Shown piece after piece: positions 44,525 to 57,026 of a stretch of DNA of 64,000 bases. A program made the position numbers and the translations under genes. The notes beneath the pieces are model-generated. The model worked only from the letters and a program-made list of their open reading frames with translations, was not told the DNA's origin and ran no database searches. The first letter of the stretch is position 1. Every line of letters begins with the position of its first letter. Source of the DNA: Nemertoderma westbladi. Its lineage: Eukaryota; Xenacoelomorpha; Nemertodermatida; Nemertodermatidae. The stretch covers positions 1 to 64,000 of the forward strand of contig JAUCBJ010008070.1 of the NCBI GenBank assembly GCA_032718475.1, given 5' to 3'.

Positions 44525-46301
44525 GGAGGCAACCCGAAGGCTCCTCTCTACTGGAGGCAACACGAAAGCTCCTCTCTACAGGAGGCAAACCTGAGGGTTC
44601 ATTTCTACCGGATGCAACCTAAAGACTCCTCTCTACTGGAGGCAAACCGAAGGCTCCTCCATACAGGAGGCAACCCGAAGGCTCCTCTCTACCGGCTAGG
44701 CAGCCCGAAGGCTCCTCTCTACCGGAGGCAGCCCGAAGGCTCCTCTCTACCGGAGGCAACCTGAAGGCTCTTCTCTACCGGAGGCAGCCCGAAGGCTCCT
44801 CTCTACCGGAGGCAACCCGAAGGCTCATCTCTACCGGGGGCAACCCGAAGGCTCCTCTCGTTTCGAGGTAACCCGAATGCTCCTCTCTACCGGAGGCAAC
44901 CCGAAGGCTCCTCTCTACCGGAGGCACCCGACTCTCTACAGGATGCAACACGAAGGCTCCTCTCTACCAGAGGCAACCCGAAGGCTCCTCTCTACCGGAG
45001 GCAACCCGAAGGCTCCTCTGTACTGGAGGCAACCCGAAGGCTCCTCTCTACCGGATGCAACCCGAAGGCTCCTCTCTTTTCGAGGTAACCCGAAGGCTCC
45101 TCTCTACTGGAGGCAACCAAAAGGCTCCTCTCTACTGGAGGCAACCCGAAGGCTCCTCTCTACTGGAGGCAACCCGAAGGCTCCTTTCTACCAGAGGCAG
45201 CCCGAAGGCTCCTCTCTACTGGAGGCAACCCGAAGGCTCCTCTCTACAGGAGGCAGCCCGAAGGCTCCTCTCTACCGGAGGCAACCCGAAGGCTCATCTC
45301 TACCGGGGGCAACCCGAAGGCTCCTCTCGTTTCGAGGTAACCCGAATGATCCTCTCTACCGGAGGCACCCGACTCTCTACAAGATGCAACACGAAGGCTC
45401 CTCTCTACCAGAGGCAACCCGAAGGCTCCTCTCTACTGGAGGCAACCCAAAGGCTCCTCTCTACTGGAGGCAACCCGAAGGCTCCTCTCTACTGGAGGCA
45501 ACCCGAAGGCTCCTCTCTTTTCGAGGTAACCCGAAGGCTCCTCTCTACTGGAGCAACCCGAAGGCTCCTCTCTACTGGAGGCAACCCGAAGGTTCCTCTC
45601 TACCGGATGCAACCCGAAGGCTCCTCTCCTTTCGAGGTAACACGAAGGCTCCTCTCTACTGGAGGCAACCCGAAGGCTCCTCTCTACTGGAGGCAACCGG
45701 AAGGCTGCTCTCTATAGGAGGCAATCCGACGGCTCCTCTCTATAGGAGGCAACCCGACGGCTCCTCTCTATATGAGGCAACCCGAAGGCTCTTCTCTACC
45801 GGAGTCAACCCGGAGGCTCCTCTCTATCGGGGGTTACCCGAAGGCTCCTTTCTAAATGAGGCAACCCGAAGGCTCCTCTCTACTGGAGGCAACCCGAAGG
45901 CTCCTCTCTGTAGGAGGCTTCCTGAAGGCTCCTCTCTATATGTGGCAACCCGGAGGCTCCTCTCTACCGGAGGCAACCTGAAGGCTCCTCTCTACAGAAG
46001 GCAACCCGGAAGCTCTTCTCTACCGGAGGCAACCCGGAGGCTCCTCTCTACTGGAGGCAACCCGGAGGCTCCTCTCTACTGGAGGCAACCCGGAGGCTCC
46101 TCTCTACAGAAGGCAACCCGGAAGCTCTTCTATACCGGAGGCAACCCGGAGGCTCCTCTCTACTGGAGGCAACCCGGAGGCTCCTCTCTACTGGAGGCAA
46201 CCCGAAGGCTCTTCTCTACCGGAGGCAACCCAGAGGCTCCTCTCTACTGGAGACAACCCGGAGGCTCCTCTCTACTGGAGGCAACCCGAAGGCTCCTCTC
46301 T
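44525..46301. repeat. 1752-bp internal duplication of the 28-bp array, copy 1
   Basis: The pattern of variant monomers is repeated at an offset of exactly 1752 bp. It ends where the flanking units diverge near 46301. Confidence 0.85.
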
Positions 46302-48053
46302 ACTGGAGGCAACACGAAAGCTCCTCTCTACAGGAGGCAAACCTGAGGGTTCATTTCTACCGGATGCAACCTAAAGACTCCTCTCTACTGGAGGCAAACC
46401 GAAGGCTCCTCCATACAGGAGGCAACCCGAAGGCTCCTCTCTACCGGCTAGGCAGCCCGAAGGCTCCTCTCTACCGGAGGCAGCCCGAAGGCTCCTCTCT
46501 ACCGGAGGCAACCTGAAGGCTCTTCTCTACCGGAGGCAGCCCGAAGGCTCCTCTCTACCGGAGGCAACCCGAAGGCTCATCTCTACCGGGGGCAACCCGA
46601 AGGCTCCTCTCGTTTCGAGGTAACCCGAATGCTCCTCTCTACCGGAGGCAACCCGAAGGCTCCTCTCTACCGGAGGCACCCGACTCTCTACAGGATGCAA
46701 CACGAAGGCTCCTCTCTACCAGAGGCAACCCGAAGGCTCCTCTCTACCGGAGGCAACCCGAAGGCTCCTCTGTACTGGAGGCAACCCGAAGGCTCCTCTC
46801 TACCGGATGCAACCCGAAGGCTCCTCTCTTTTCGAGGTAACCCGAAGGCTCCTCTCTACTGGAGGCAACCAAAAGGCTCCTCTCTACTGGAGGCAACCCG
46901 AAGGCTCCTCTCTACTGGAGGCAACCCGAAGGCTCCTTTCTACCAGAGGCAGCCCGAAGGCTCCTCTCTACTGGAGGCAACCCGAAGGCTCCTCTCTACA
47001 GGAGGCAGCCCGAAGGCTCCTCTCTACCGGAGGCAACCCGAAGGCTCATCTCTACCGGGGGCAACCCGAAGGCTCCTCTCGTTTCGAGGTAACCCGAATG
47101 ATCCTCTCTACCGGAGGCACCCGACTCTCTACAAGATGCAACACGAAGGCTCCTCTCTACCAGAGGCAACCCGAAGGCTCCTCTCTACTGGAGGCAACCC
47201 AAAGGCTCCTCTCTACTGGAGGCAACCCGAAGGCTCCTCTCTACTGGAGGCAACCCGAAGGCTCCTCTCTTTTCGAGGTAACCCGAAGGCTCCTCTCTAC
47301 TGGAGCAACCCGAAGGCTCCTCTCTACTGGAGGCAACCCGAAGGTTCCTCTCTACCGGATGCAACCCGAAGGCTCCTCTCCTTTCGAGGTAACACGAAGG
47401 CTCCTCTCTACTGGAGGCAACCCGAAGGCTCCTCTCTACTGGAGGCAACCGGAAGGCTGCTCTCTATAGGAGGCAATCCGACGGCTCCTCTCTATAGGAG
47501 GCAACCCGACGGCTCCTCTCTATATGAGGCAACCCGAAGGCTCTTCTCTACCGGAGTCAACCCGGAGGCTCCTCTCTATCGGGGGTTACCCGAAGGCTCC
47601 TTTCTAAATGAGGCAACCCGAAGGCTCCTCTCTACTGGAGGCAACCCGAAGGCTCCTCTCTGTAGGAGGCTTCCTGAAGGCTCCTCTCTATATGTGGCAA
47701 CCCGGAGGCTCCTCTCTACCGGAGGCAACCTGAAGGCTCCTCTCTACAGAAGGCAACCCGGAAGCTCTTCTCTACCGGAGGCAACCCGGAGGCTCCTCTC
47801 TACTGGAGGCAACCCGGAGGCTCCTCTCTACTGGAGGCAACCCGGAGGCTCCTCTCTACAGAAGGCAACCCGGAAGCTCTTCTATACCGGAGGCAACCCG
47901 GAGGCTCCTCTCTACTGGAGGCAACCCGGAGGCTCCTCTCTACTGGAGGCAACCCGAAGGCTCTTCTCTACCGGAGGCAACCCAGAGGCTCCTCTCTACT
48001 GGAGACAACCCGGAGGCTCCTCTCTACTGGAGGCAACCCGAAGGCTCCTCTCT
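46277..48053. repeat. 1752-bp internal duplication of the 28-bp array, copy 2
   Basis: This pairs with 44525-46301. I see no differences in the stretches compared, including rare units (CAAAAGGCTCC, GGAGCAACCC, TATATGTGGC), so the duplication is recent. Confidence 0.85.
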
Positions 48054-49644
48054 ACAGAAGGCAACCCGAAGGCTCCCCTCTACCGGAGGCAACCCGAAGG
48101 CTCCTCTCTACTGGTGGCAACCCCAAGGCTCCTCTCTACCGGAAGCAACCCGAAGGCTCCTTTCTAAATGTGGCAACCCGAAGGCTCCTCTCTACAGGAG
48201 GCAACCCGAAGGCTCCTCTCTACTGGAGGCAACCCGAAGGCTCCTCTCTACCGGAGGCAACCCGTAGGCTCCTCTCTACTGGAGGCAACCCAAAGGCTCC
48301 TCTATACTGGTGGTAACCCAAAGTATCCTCTCTATCGGAAGCAACCCGAAGGCTCCTCTCTACTGGAGGCAACCCGAAGGCTCCTCTCTATAGGAGGCAA
48401 CCCGAAGGCTCCTCTCTACCGGAAGGAACACAAAGGCTCCTCACTACCGGAGGCAACCCAAAGGCTCCTCTCTACCGGTGGCAACCCAAAGGCTCCTCTC
48501 TATAGGAGGCAACCCGAAGGCTCCTCACTACCGGAGGCAACCCGAAGGCTCCTCACTACCGGAGGCAACCCAAAGGCTCCTCTCTACCGGTGGCAACCCA
48601 AAGGCTCCTCTCTACTGGAGGCAACACGAATGCTCCTCTCTACTGGAGGCAACCCGAAGGCTCATCTCTACTGGAGGCAACCCGAAGGCTCCTCTGTACA
48701 GGAGGCAACCCGAAGGCTCCTCTCTACCGGAGGCACCCGACTCTCTACAGGATGCAACACGAAGGCTCCTCTCTACCAGAGGCAACCCGAAGGCTCCTCT
48801 CTACCGGAGGCAACCCGAAGGCTCCTCTGTACTGGAGGCAACCCGAAGGCTCCTCTCTACCGGATGCAACCCGAAGGCTCCTCTCTTTTCGATGTAACCC
48901 GAAGGCACATCTCTACTGGAGGCAACCCATAGGCTCCTCTCTACTGGAGGCAACCCGAAGGCTCCTCTCTACTGGAGGCAACCCGAAGGCTCCTCTCTTT
49001 TCGAGGTAACCCGAAGGGTCCTCTCTACTGGAGGCAACCCGAATGCTCCTCTCTACTGGAGGCAACCCGAAGGCTCATCTCTACTGGAGGCAACCAGAAG
49101 GCTCCTCTCTACCGGAGGCAACCGGTAGGCTACTCTCTACTGGAGGCAACCCAAAGGCTCCTCTCTACCGGTGGCAACCCAAAGGCTCCTCTCTACTGGA
49201 GGCAACACGAATGCTCCTCTCTACTGGAGGCAACCCGAAGGCTCATCTCTACTGGAGGCAACCCGAAGGCTCCTCTCTACAGGAGGCAACCCGAAGGCTC
49301 CTCTCTACCGGAGGCAACCCCAAGGCTCCACTCTACCGGAGGCAACCCGAAGGCTCCTCTCTACTGGAGGCAACCCGAAGGCTCCTCTACTGGAGGCAAC
49401 CCGAAGGCTCCTCTCTACAGGAGGCAACCCGAAGGCTCCTCTCTACTGGAGGCAACCCGAAGGGTCCTCTCTACAGGAGGCAACCCGAAGGCTCCTCTCT
49501 ACTGGAGGCAACCCGAAGGCTTCTCTCTACTGGAGGCCATTCGAAGGATCCTCTCTACCGGAGGAAACCCATTTATTTTCTTTAAATACGTAATTAAATT
49601 AAAATTGTTATTTACTATATAACTATATGTTTATTTAATCCTAG

Positions 49645-49787
49645 ACGAAATAAACAAAGAATATGACCTCACTGCAAGAACATTGGATCCAGATTCACTG
49701 GAAAGAATTGAACATAAAATTCTAGAAAAGATTGAAGGAGGGGATGAATATGCGAAGTTTCAACTTGGTCAACTATTTTTCGAACAG
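49645..49787 (+). CDS. LRP2BP-like gene, exon 2
   Basis: The acceptor is TTTAATCCTAG at 49644 and the donor GTAATT at 49788. The exon has 143 nt and enters in phase 1. It encodes a helical segment ending KILEKIEGGDEYAKFQLGQL then FFEQ. This corresponds to the first Sel1/TPR-like repeat of LRP2-binding protein, where a similar GQLYFEEG block occurs in vertebrates. Intron 2 is only 250 bp. LRP2BP is a repeat-rich scaffold first described as binding the megalin (LRP2) tail. The function here is inferred from similarity only. Confidence 0.8.
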
Positions 49788-49971
49788 GTAATTTTCGAAC
49801 ATTTGAACAGTATCTATCTTTCATTAGTATCTATCTTCTCGGAGAAAATCAAAACAACAAGAAAGAAAATGTAATATAACTTACAAAAAACCTTCATGAA
49901 ACACTTTCTCTCGCTACTGGCTAATAAACTCGCTTCTCGCTAAATTCCACTTGCTACTCGAAGCTTTATAA

Positions 49972-50590
<619 letters not shown>

Positions 50591-50602
50591 ACTTAGTGAA
50601 AT

Positions 50603-51423
50603 ACAGTCGAGGAAATCCTGCCAAGTACCTAACTGATCTAGACTTTGCTGATGACTTAGGAGTACTCTCAGAATCATTAGAGGGAGCCCAGCGGCTCCTC
50701 AGCTCATTAGAACATGCTGCTTCTAGTGTTGGTCTTTTTATTAACTCCAGAAAGACCAAAATTCTGACAGTTAACTTTGAAAGTCCTCAGCAAGTCTCTG
50801 ATCGGATGAGCATAAGCTCAAAGGATGGTATGCTTGAGCATGTGGATGACTTCTGTTACCTGGGATCATGGATCCGGAAGTCAGGTGAGGACCTTCGAAT
50901 ACGTAAGGGAAAGGCATGGGCAGCCTTGAATAGGCTTTCCAGGATTTGGAAGTCACCTAGAATTAATCGGAAACTTAAGGTCCGATTATTTAGAGCAGCA
51001 GTAGTTCCAGTACTCCTCTACGGGAGTCCATGCTGGGCTCTAACTGCTGAGGACACCAAATCTCTGGATGGCACATTCACAAGAATGCTACGCCGGGTAC
51101 ATTGTGTCAAGTACAATGTAAACATCTCCAACCAGACACTATATAACATTGGAGGTGTCTCATTGGTTCCCCCAAGCTTGACACTAGAACAAAATCGGCT
51201 CCGCTTTGCAGGACATTGCTTTCGCCGTGAGGACCAGCCAGTGCATAATCTTGTACTTTGGCAGCCTCATGGAGTGAATAAGCATGGTGGACAACCCATG
51301 ACTTTCTTGAGACGCATCTTAAAGGACACTGGCCTTGAAGATGCGGATGATCTAGCAAATGTCATGGGTGATAGGGAGTTGTGGCGGTGCGATTTTGTCG
51401 ATAAGCCGGCACAGCATTCTTAA
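50603..51423 (+). pseudogene. LINE RT C-terminal fragment
   Basis: An open frame runs to the TAA at 51421-51423 and encodes the last ~270 residues of an RT. These include the catalytic LDFADDLGVL near the start, LLYGSPCWALT, and the C-terminal RLRFAGHCFRREDQPVHNLV. The palm N-terminus, endonuclease and start are missing through 5' truncation. It belongs to the same broad family as the LINE at 21940 but is clearly a different subfamily. Confidence 0.85.
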
Positions 51424-51460
51424 AAATGCAGCTGCAATGCAGCATGCCGATCCTAGTAGT
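50603..51460 (+). mobile_element. 5'-truncated RTE-like LINE, TSD ACTTAGTGAAAT
   Basis: This is an 858-bp LINE 3' end with 12-bp direct repeats ACTTAGTGAAAT at 50591-50602 and 51461-51472. The duplication spans the boundary between the 44-bp array and the Gypsy LTR, so this LINE landed after the Gypsy element. The 3' end is CCTAGTAGT, as in the LINEs at 21940 and ~26550. Confidence 0.9.
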
Positions 51461-51466
51461 ACTTAG

Positions 51467-51695
51467 TGAAATGATTGTCTGGTTTAAGATCTTGCATATC
51501 GGTATTATATTTGAACTCAGTTCATAAGATATATAAGAGTACATATACTACTGTACTACCGAAGCACTACTGCACTCAAATACCCCAACACCAGTATCTC
51601 GCTATCCCCAAGCCTAATACAGTCCTCCTAGGCCCAACCTCAAGGGGCGAGCCATATGAATTGGTGAGTCTCCTCCTTATCACCTAATTCCATCA
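51467..51695 (-). repeat. Gypsy 3' LTR
   Basis: The + strand starts TGAAATGATTGTCTGG and ends CCTAATTCCATCA. Its first six bases are duplicated by the LINE insertion on its left. Confidence 0.95.
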
Positions 51696-51704
51696 TCCCC
51701 CCAT
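51696..51704 (-). promoter_or_regulatory. Gypsy polypurine tract
   Basis: The minus strand reads ATGGGGGGA immediately before the 3' LTR, a standard plus-strand primer site for LTR elements. Confidence 0.75.
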
Positions 51705-51719
51705 TAAGATCGATTGGTC

Positions 51720-52800
51720 CTTATCAGATTGGAATCTAACGGTTTTAGTACGTGTTCGAGTTCCTTGTCTCAAGGCTGATTTGGGTGTTTCCGTAGGAGT
51801 TTCATCCTTTGTCTCTATGGAATCACTGGAGCTTGGATATGGTCGCAGGAAGCGACGATTACGCCATAAGACTTTCCCGGATGGTAATTTTACGTGGTAA
51901 TCTCTACTCATCTTTCCCCTTTCAAAAATAATCCCCTTCATTGTCCATCTCTTAGAAACGGGATCCTGTATGAGTACGTGTGTTCCAGGTTCAAGCGGTT
52001 TTAATGTGTGTGCGGATCTGTCGTAATATTCTTTCTGTTTATTTGCCTTTATAAAGTCAGTATCTGCGGCCATCGTCAGCCAATTGGCAGAGAATGTTGA
52101 GTAATGAGCTGGAACTCGTGAACGCAACGGATGTCCATACAGTATGATAGCGGGAGAATGTCCATCGATGTGTGGGGTATTTCTTAATTCTAAAAGGCCA
52201 TGAAGGAATGAATCCGTATGTAAGTTTCCGCCATCTGTTTTTGCAACCAAATTTTTTAATATGCGGACATTGACTTCAGCGTGTCCGTTGGATTGGGCAT
52301 ATGTTGGAGATGATGGTATCCATTCTACTCCCCAAGTTTTAAGGAAATCTGAAAATATCTTGGAACTGTATTGGGGTCCTCCATCTGAGCGGAGTCGAAC
52401 TGGTACTCCCATTTGGACGAAATAACCTTTGATTTCTTTCAAAACCTGTTGGGAGGTTGGAGTATAATTCCAATGAGATATGAATGGAAATCCTGAGTAG
52501 CGGTCTACATAGACTAAGTAAGTGTGTGTTCCAAGTGAGAATAGGTCTGTTGAAACAGATTCGAATATGCGTGTTGGCATAGGATCGCTTATTAGCGGTT
52601 CCTTAGGGTTGCTTGGCAACCGAAGTTGACACTTATCACATGATTGTATAGCCATTGTGAGGTCGTTCGTTATACCCAGCCAGTACACACACTGTCTGGC
52701 GCGCATTTTCGTCCTTTCAATACCCTGATGTGAGTCATGGAGTCTATTGATAACATTTTTGCGTAGGTCAAAGGGTATCACTAGACAGCACCCGAACAAC
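51720..52800 (-). pseudogene. Gypsy integrase region
   Basis: The open frame carries the HHCC zinc-binding motif (H-D-S-H … CDKC). The DDE core is visible as STDLF, LRSDGGPQY and NGHAEVNVR. A C-terminal domain with LLWRNRRFLRPY-like sequence (KVLWRNRRFLRPY) follows. The domain looks intact, but a frameshift near 52790 separates it from the RNase H frame. Confidence 0.85.
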
Positions 52801-53855
52801 ACAAGACCGTTGTCAATTTGTCAAAAATTTTGACAAATTGGCAATTTGCGTGAGGCCCCTCAAAGCCTGTCTCAATTGATTTTATTAGTAATTGATAATT
52901 ATAGTCTAATTTAGCCGCGACTTTTATGTCTTCTATTACAGGATCAGGGAAATGGTGAGTTTCACCTGAATTCGTTCCTGCTATCATTATTGTAACGGCA
53001 TTCAGTATAATATTAGCGGTCATGTACCCAGTCGTGTTGTTAGTTTCAGTTTCGGGGTCATCGACCGGTGCTCTGGATAAGGCATCAGGTATTTTATTAT
53101 CTGAACCTTTCCGCCATTTAACAACAAAATTGTAGCTGCTGAGCTTCATTTTGTGATTGAGTAAGCGCACATTATCTATTGTGTCTAATGTTTGTTTGTT
53201 GTAAATGGACACTAAAGGACTGTGATCGGTAATTACTGTATACAATGCTAGGCCAGTAAGATAGATGCGACACTTCTGAGTTGCCCAGAGTATTGCAAGG
53301 GACTCTAGCTCTACCATCGCATATCTAGACTCCGCGTCTGATATAAAACGCGAGCCACATTGAATTAGTTTAAAACATTCGTCTTGTTTCTGTAACAAGG
53401 CATATCCTAGGCCACCTTTATGTGCCGCATCTACTTCTAAAACAATTTCGGCCTTGGGGTCAAAATTGGATAAAATTGGCGTAGATGATAAAGCAATTTT
53501 CATATTGTCAAATGCTTTCTGGTGGTTTGGTGTCCACAAAAATTGATTTTTTGTTTTCAGTATATCTCTCAAAGGACTAGCTATTAAACTTATTTCGGCC
53601 GAAAAGTGGCCCAACTGTTGTACTAAACCCATAAAGGATCGAAGTTCGGTTCTATTGGTAGGTGTAGGGAATTGACTAATCCCTTTTACCTTCACTGGGT
53701 CTGCTTTTATTCCCTCTTGCGACACTATATAACCTGCAAAATTCATTTCACTTTGGGCGAATTTGAGTTTTTTTTGGTTTATAGTGATATTATATTTCAT
53801 GCAACGTTCTAAAACGTTACAAACATTTCGGACGTGGTCCTGAAAGTTTACATTA
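52790..53855 (-). pseudogene. Gypsy RT connection and RNase H region
   Basis: The frame opens with the end of the RT palm/thumb (KLKFAQSEMNFAGYIVS), then RNase H with D-E-D residues in LEVDAAHKGG, MVELESLAILWA and VITDHSPL, and KIPDALSRAP near its end. RT motifs A, B and C are missing upstream because of the deletion at ~53855-53885. Confidence 0.85.
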
Positions 53856-53867
53856 TAAATTATAATA

Positions 53868-55022
53868 TTGGTTATTGGCTATAACCATAGGATGGCACCA
53901 CTCGGTAGGTTTATCGCCTGCTGGTTTGATAATGTTCCATTTAATTAAATTATCTATTTCAGCTTTTACTTGGTCTCGCTGTGCAAATGGAATAGGGCGT
54001 GCTCCGTGCACTGCGTACGGTATTGCGTCCTTTTTAAGGTATATTGTCATAGGCTTACCTACATCTGTACCGGACATTTGTTTCAGTTCAGTATTATTGA
54101 AAAATACGTCTGAATATATGTCCGAGAGTTTATTATGAACTCTCTCAATTTCGCATTTGTTGGGAGAAATAGGCAATTGGTTAATCCATTTTTCTCTTGC
54201 GTCATGTTTAAAAGTTTCACTTACGTTTAATTTAACGTCGTCAAGTGATCGAATTATTTCCTTCTTTTGGTTAATATTCGATCCAACTTGATCATTGGGG
54301 ACAGAGGTATTGGTAACATGTATAGGTAAGTTACACTGGCAAAAGGCAGCTGCATTGGCAAAAAGTGGCGGTGGGTTCGGAAAATGTTTAGAAACTATAT
54401 CTAATGCCTTACAAACAGATAGTGATAAATATAAACGCGGAATGCCGTCACATATTTTCACACTTTCTATTACAGACCGACCACTAATTTTGAGACAGAC
54501 CTTTATCTGGCCCAATTGTTTAATATCTTTACCATTTATACTGACTAACCGTTCTATAGACGGTTCCTGGAGGTCTGTTTCGTTTAAATTTAATGACCTC
54601 AAGAATGTCATGTTTGCAACTGTGCGTTGGGACCCGGTATCAGGTACTGCCTGACTATAACCAAATAATTTATCCGTTTCGGGATGGCATATCCCTACGG
54701 AAATGAGTGGCGGGTCCTCGAAATCGACCGGCGCTACTCGAACAGCTGCTTGTTCTACAGCTCCTAGGGATTTATTACGACATACGTTAGCGAAATGGTT
54801 AAGTTTATGGCACACACTACACTTTTCCCCTTTCGCTGGACACCTTTTAAAGTTAGTATGACTATATCCACATTTGGTACAAGGTTTCTTATCCTGATTT
54901 CCGGAATTCCGTTCCGGAGATGGAGACCGGTTTCTCCCGGCGCTCGTAGATCTTCTGGAAAAATATTTATTTTTCCGATATTGATTCGAAGAGGATCCTG
55001 ACTTTGAAGTCGCTCCCGCCAA
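53868..55022 (-). pseudogene. Gypsy nucleocapsid, protease and RT N-terminus
   Basis: Two zinc knuckles (CTKCGYSH…C and CSVCHKLNHFANVC), a retropepsin with PDTGSQRTV, and the RT start (IPYAVHGARPIPFAQRDQV, EWCHPMVIAN) lie in one frame. The reading then stops at a deletion junction, where the palm core should follow. A frameshift at ~55020 separates this from the upstream Gag frame. Confidence 0.85.
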
Positions 55023-55632
55023 ACTAGTGTTCTTGAAGGACCGTGGGCCAGGACTTTCTTAACTTTGTCCTTGTATATTCGCGCCGCTTCTTCGGTCCGA
55101 CAAAATTTAATAGTCGCCTCATGGTTTAAAGGCGGTGATTTCGCCAGGAGATCCTGTCTGATTTCGTCGTTTTGAATTCCAACGGTGATCAATGTCGACA
55201 TCCATTCGTCGTCTCCCATCTCTTGTAACGCTGCAGTGTTGGCCAATTCGCTCAAACGAGTATAAAAGTTGTCGAACTTTTCCATCTCGTGTTGTCGGCA
55301 CAACGTAAGTTCCAATCTGTCGAGGGCTATATTCTGTTTTTCGCGCAGATATATTTCCAAGTTGTTTAGGACTTCAACAAGTGGTTAGGGATGTGGTTTG
55401 GGGAATCCGTACGACATATTCGAGTTTCGATAAGAATGCCGGCGAACAGTATCCGAAAAATGTAGATACCTGCTCGTCTCTCGGCTGTCGGGATAGTTGA
55501 ACAACTTTCGCGTAGTTATTCCAGGTCTTTCTCCATCTCTGGAACATCGTTATATCGACATCTTCTTCGAGATTGGGAGGTCGGTTTACGGGTGCTCGAG
55601 GTGCATTGTCCGTTTTACTTGGTGCTGGTGGG
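55023..55632 (-). pseudogene. Gypsy Gag, middle part
   Basis: Minus-strand coding in at least two frames includes DITMFQRWRKTWNNYAKV (~55500-55560) and LTLCRQHEMEKFDNFYTRL (~55260-55320), typical of Gypsy Gag capsid. A frame change occurs near 55370. The right border is the CR1-like fragment. Confidence 0.7.
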
Positions 55633-56507
55633 AATTAGATTAGTTGCAGGGGTTAAGAAACGAGACCACATAACGCCAACCTTACATGCACTTCACTGGT
55701 TACCTGTATGTCGCCGAATAGAATACAAAATTGCATTGATAACGTATAAATGTCTACACGGTATGGCACCTGATTATTTGACGAAACGGCTGACCCCATA
55801 CGCTCCTACTAGAAACTTACGGTCCAGTGAGCTAGAGTTGCTCCAACCCTCGCACTATAGACTTACCCACTATGGCAAGAGGGCATTCTCCGTCGCTGCT
55901 CCCACCATATGGAACTCACTGCCTGTGGAACTCCGACAAACCGTTACAATCAGAGCATTTAAGAAAAAGTTAAAAACGCATTATTTTAAATTGGAATATA
56001 ACAATGATTAATTTTTTATACGCAATGCATTTTTTAAACTCAATATTCAATTTACTTCCAGTTTTATCACATACGTCGAATTTGTTTTAGATAACTCCAC
56101 CAGCGTTCTTTTTCAATCACCCTTCGCATTCATTAGTTTCAACTCGGCCAGCCCTTATGTTTGTTCTTAACCCAGATCTTGTCCGTTTTTTAATTAACGC
56201 ATATTTTTTAATTCATTGATTGCTTTAAGTTGAAGCGCCTAGAATATATAGCCCATAGAATTACAGCATCTTGAATAGTATCGCCAATAACATTTTAACT
56301 TCAATTGATCGTTTTTAATCATGTTTTTAAGTTACAACCCATGTTTTTAGCTAACTGTTTAACGTAATTTAGTATTTAGTATATTTGGTCTGTATATTGT
56401 GGTTGTATTGTGCAGTTCTGTTGTACCAAGCGCCTTGATCTACTGCACTTTTGTAAAGGCGCTATATAAATCATTATTATTATTATATTATTATTATTAT
56501 TATAATC
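55633..56507 (+). mobile_element. 5'-truncated CR1-like LINE fragment inside Gypsy gag
   Basis: The + strand encodes the last ~125 residues of a CR1-like ORF2 (GVKKRDHITPTLHALHWLP, SVAAPTIWNSLP, ending near LEYNND at 56011), the same block as the C-terminus of the ORF at 560-4192. About 0.5 kb of 3' UTR follows. It ends GGCGCTATATAAAT and an ATT microsatellite. No target duplication is obvious, as often for CR1-type insertions. Confidence 0.85.
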
Positions 56508-56898
56508 CTCCGGTACCGGAAGCAGTCGTCCTACTTCCTTCATTCATAGATCTACAGTCTTCCTGGTTTTGTGCAATCACCATCTTGACGTCAGACTTTA
56601 TTTGTAATAATTCGGTAGTGCATTGGTCATAATGGGTATACTCGTCAGTGAGATCCAACTGAGTTCCATCCATCGCCATTAATGATTCACCAAGATGGTC
56701 ATATGCAACTTCCAGTTTTAAGAGCTGTTTTTCCAGGTCGTTAACCAACAGAGGGTGGCGATTTACCGGATCGATGCGGTTTAAATCGCGAATACTTGAT
56801 ATACACAAATTTACGGCCCGAGTGAAACTTCCCTTGAAACCACCGAGTTTCCGCTTTAGGTGTTTCATCCCCTCGAGGTCCATAATTGAATTCCTCAC
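56508..56898 (-). pseudogene. Gypsy Gag, N-terminal part
   Basis: The minus-strand ORF starts MRNSIMDLEGMKHLKRK and continues with a helical, Leu-rich N-terminus (LEKQLLKLEVAYDHLGE). It is cut by the CR1-like insertion after an SGTGG segment. The leader between this start and the 5' LTR is ~128 bp. Confidence 0.75.
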
Positions 56899-57010
56899 AG
56901 TTGTTCCTTCCCTATTGCAGTATTGGATTTACTGTTTGGTCGGTTATCGTTTCTGGTGGGTTTGTAGGTATCGGTACTGGTATGTTATCCTGGAACGACC
57001 GAACTGCTAC

Positions 57011-57026
57011 CCTACTCGCAGCGCCA
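57011..57026 (-). promoter_or_regulatory. Gypsy primer-binding site
   Basis: The minus strand directly after the 5' LTR reads TGGCGCTGCGAGTAGG, starting with the TGG expected for pairing to a tRNA CCA end. I cannot assign the tRNA with certainty; a serine tRNA is possible. Confidence 0.65.

Larger units (their letters stand above)
43770..49572. repeat. 28-bp minisatellite filling intron 1 (~205 copies)
   Basis: Monomers of 28 bp contain GGAGGCAACCCGAAGGCTCC followed by TCTCTACT/ACC/ACAG. Three monomers (84 bp) restore the reading frame, which explains spurious ORFs of up to 512 codons with a 28-residue period (for example PEGSSL, ATRRLLSTGGNPKAPLY). Units with TTTCGAGGTA or shortened CACCCGACTCTC mark larger repeats. 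Confidence 0.95.

Noticed and set aside
44877-48167. ORFs of 489 and 512 codons on the + strand
   Set aside because: They are translations of the 28-bp minisatellite. The 28-residue period equals three monomers, other frames are open too, and no domain is present.
49683-49874. 63-codon ORF read past the exon 2 donor
   Set aside because: The coding similarity stops at FFEQ, where a GTAATT donor occurs. The remainder is intron.
55633-56507. TSD around the CR1-like fragment
   Set aside because: I compared both flanks (GGTGCTGGTGGG and CCTCCGGTACCGG) and found no convincing direct repeat.
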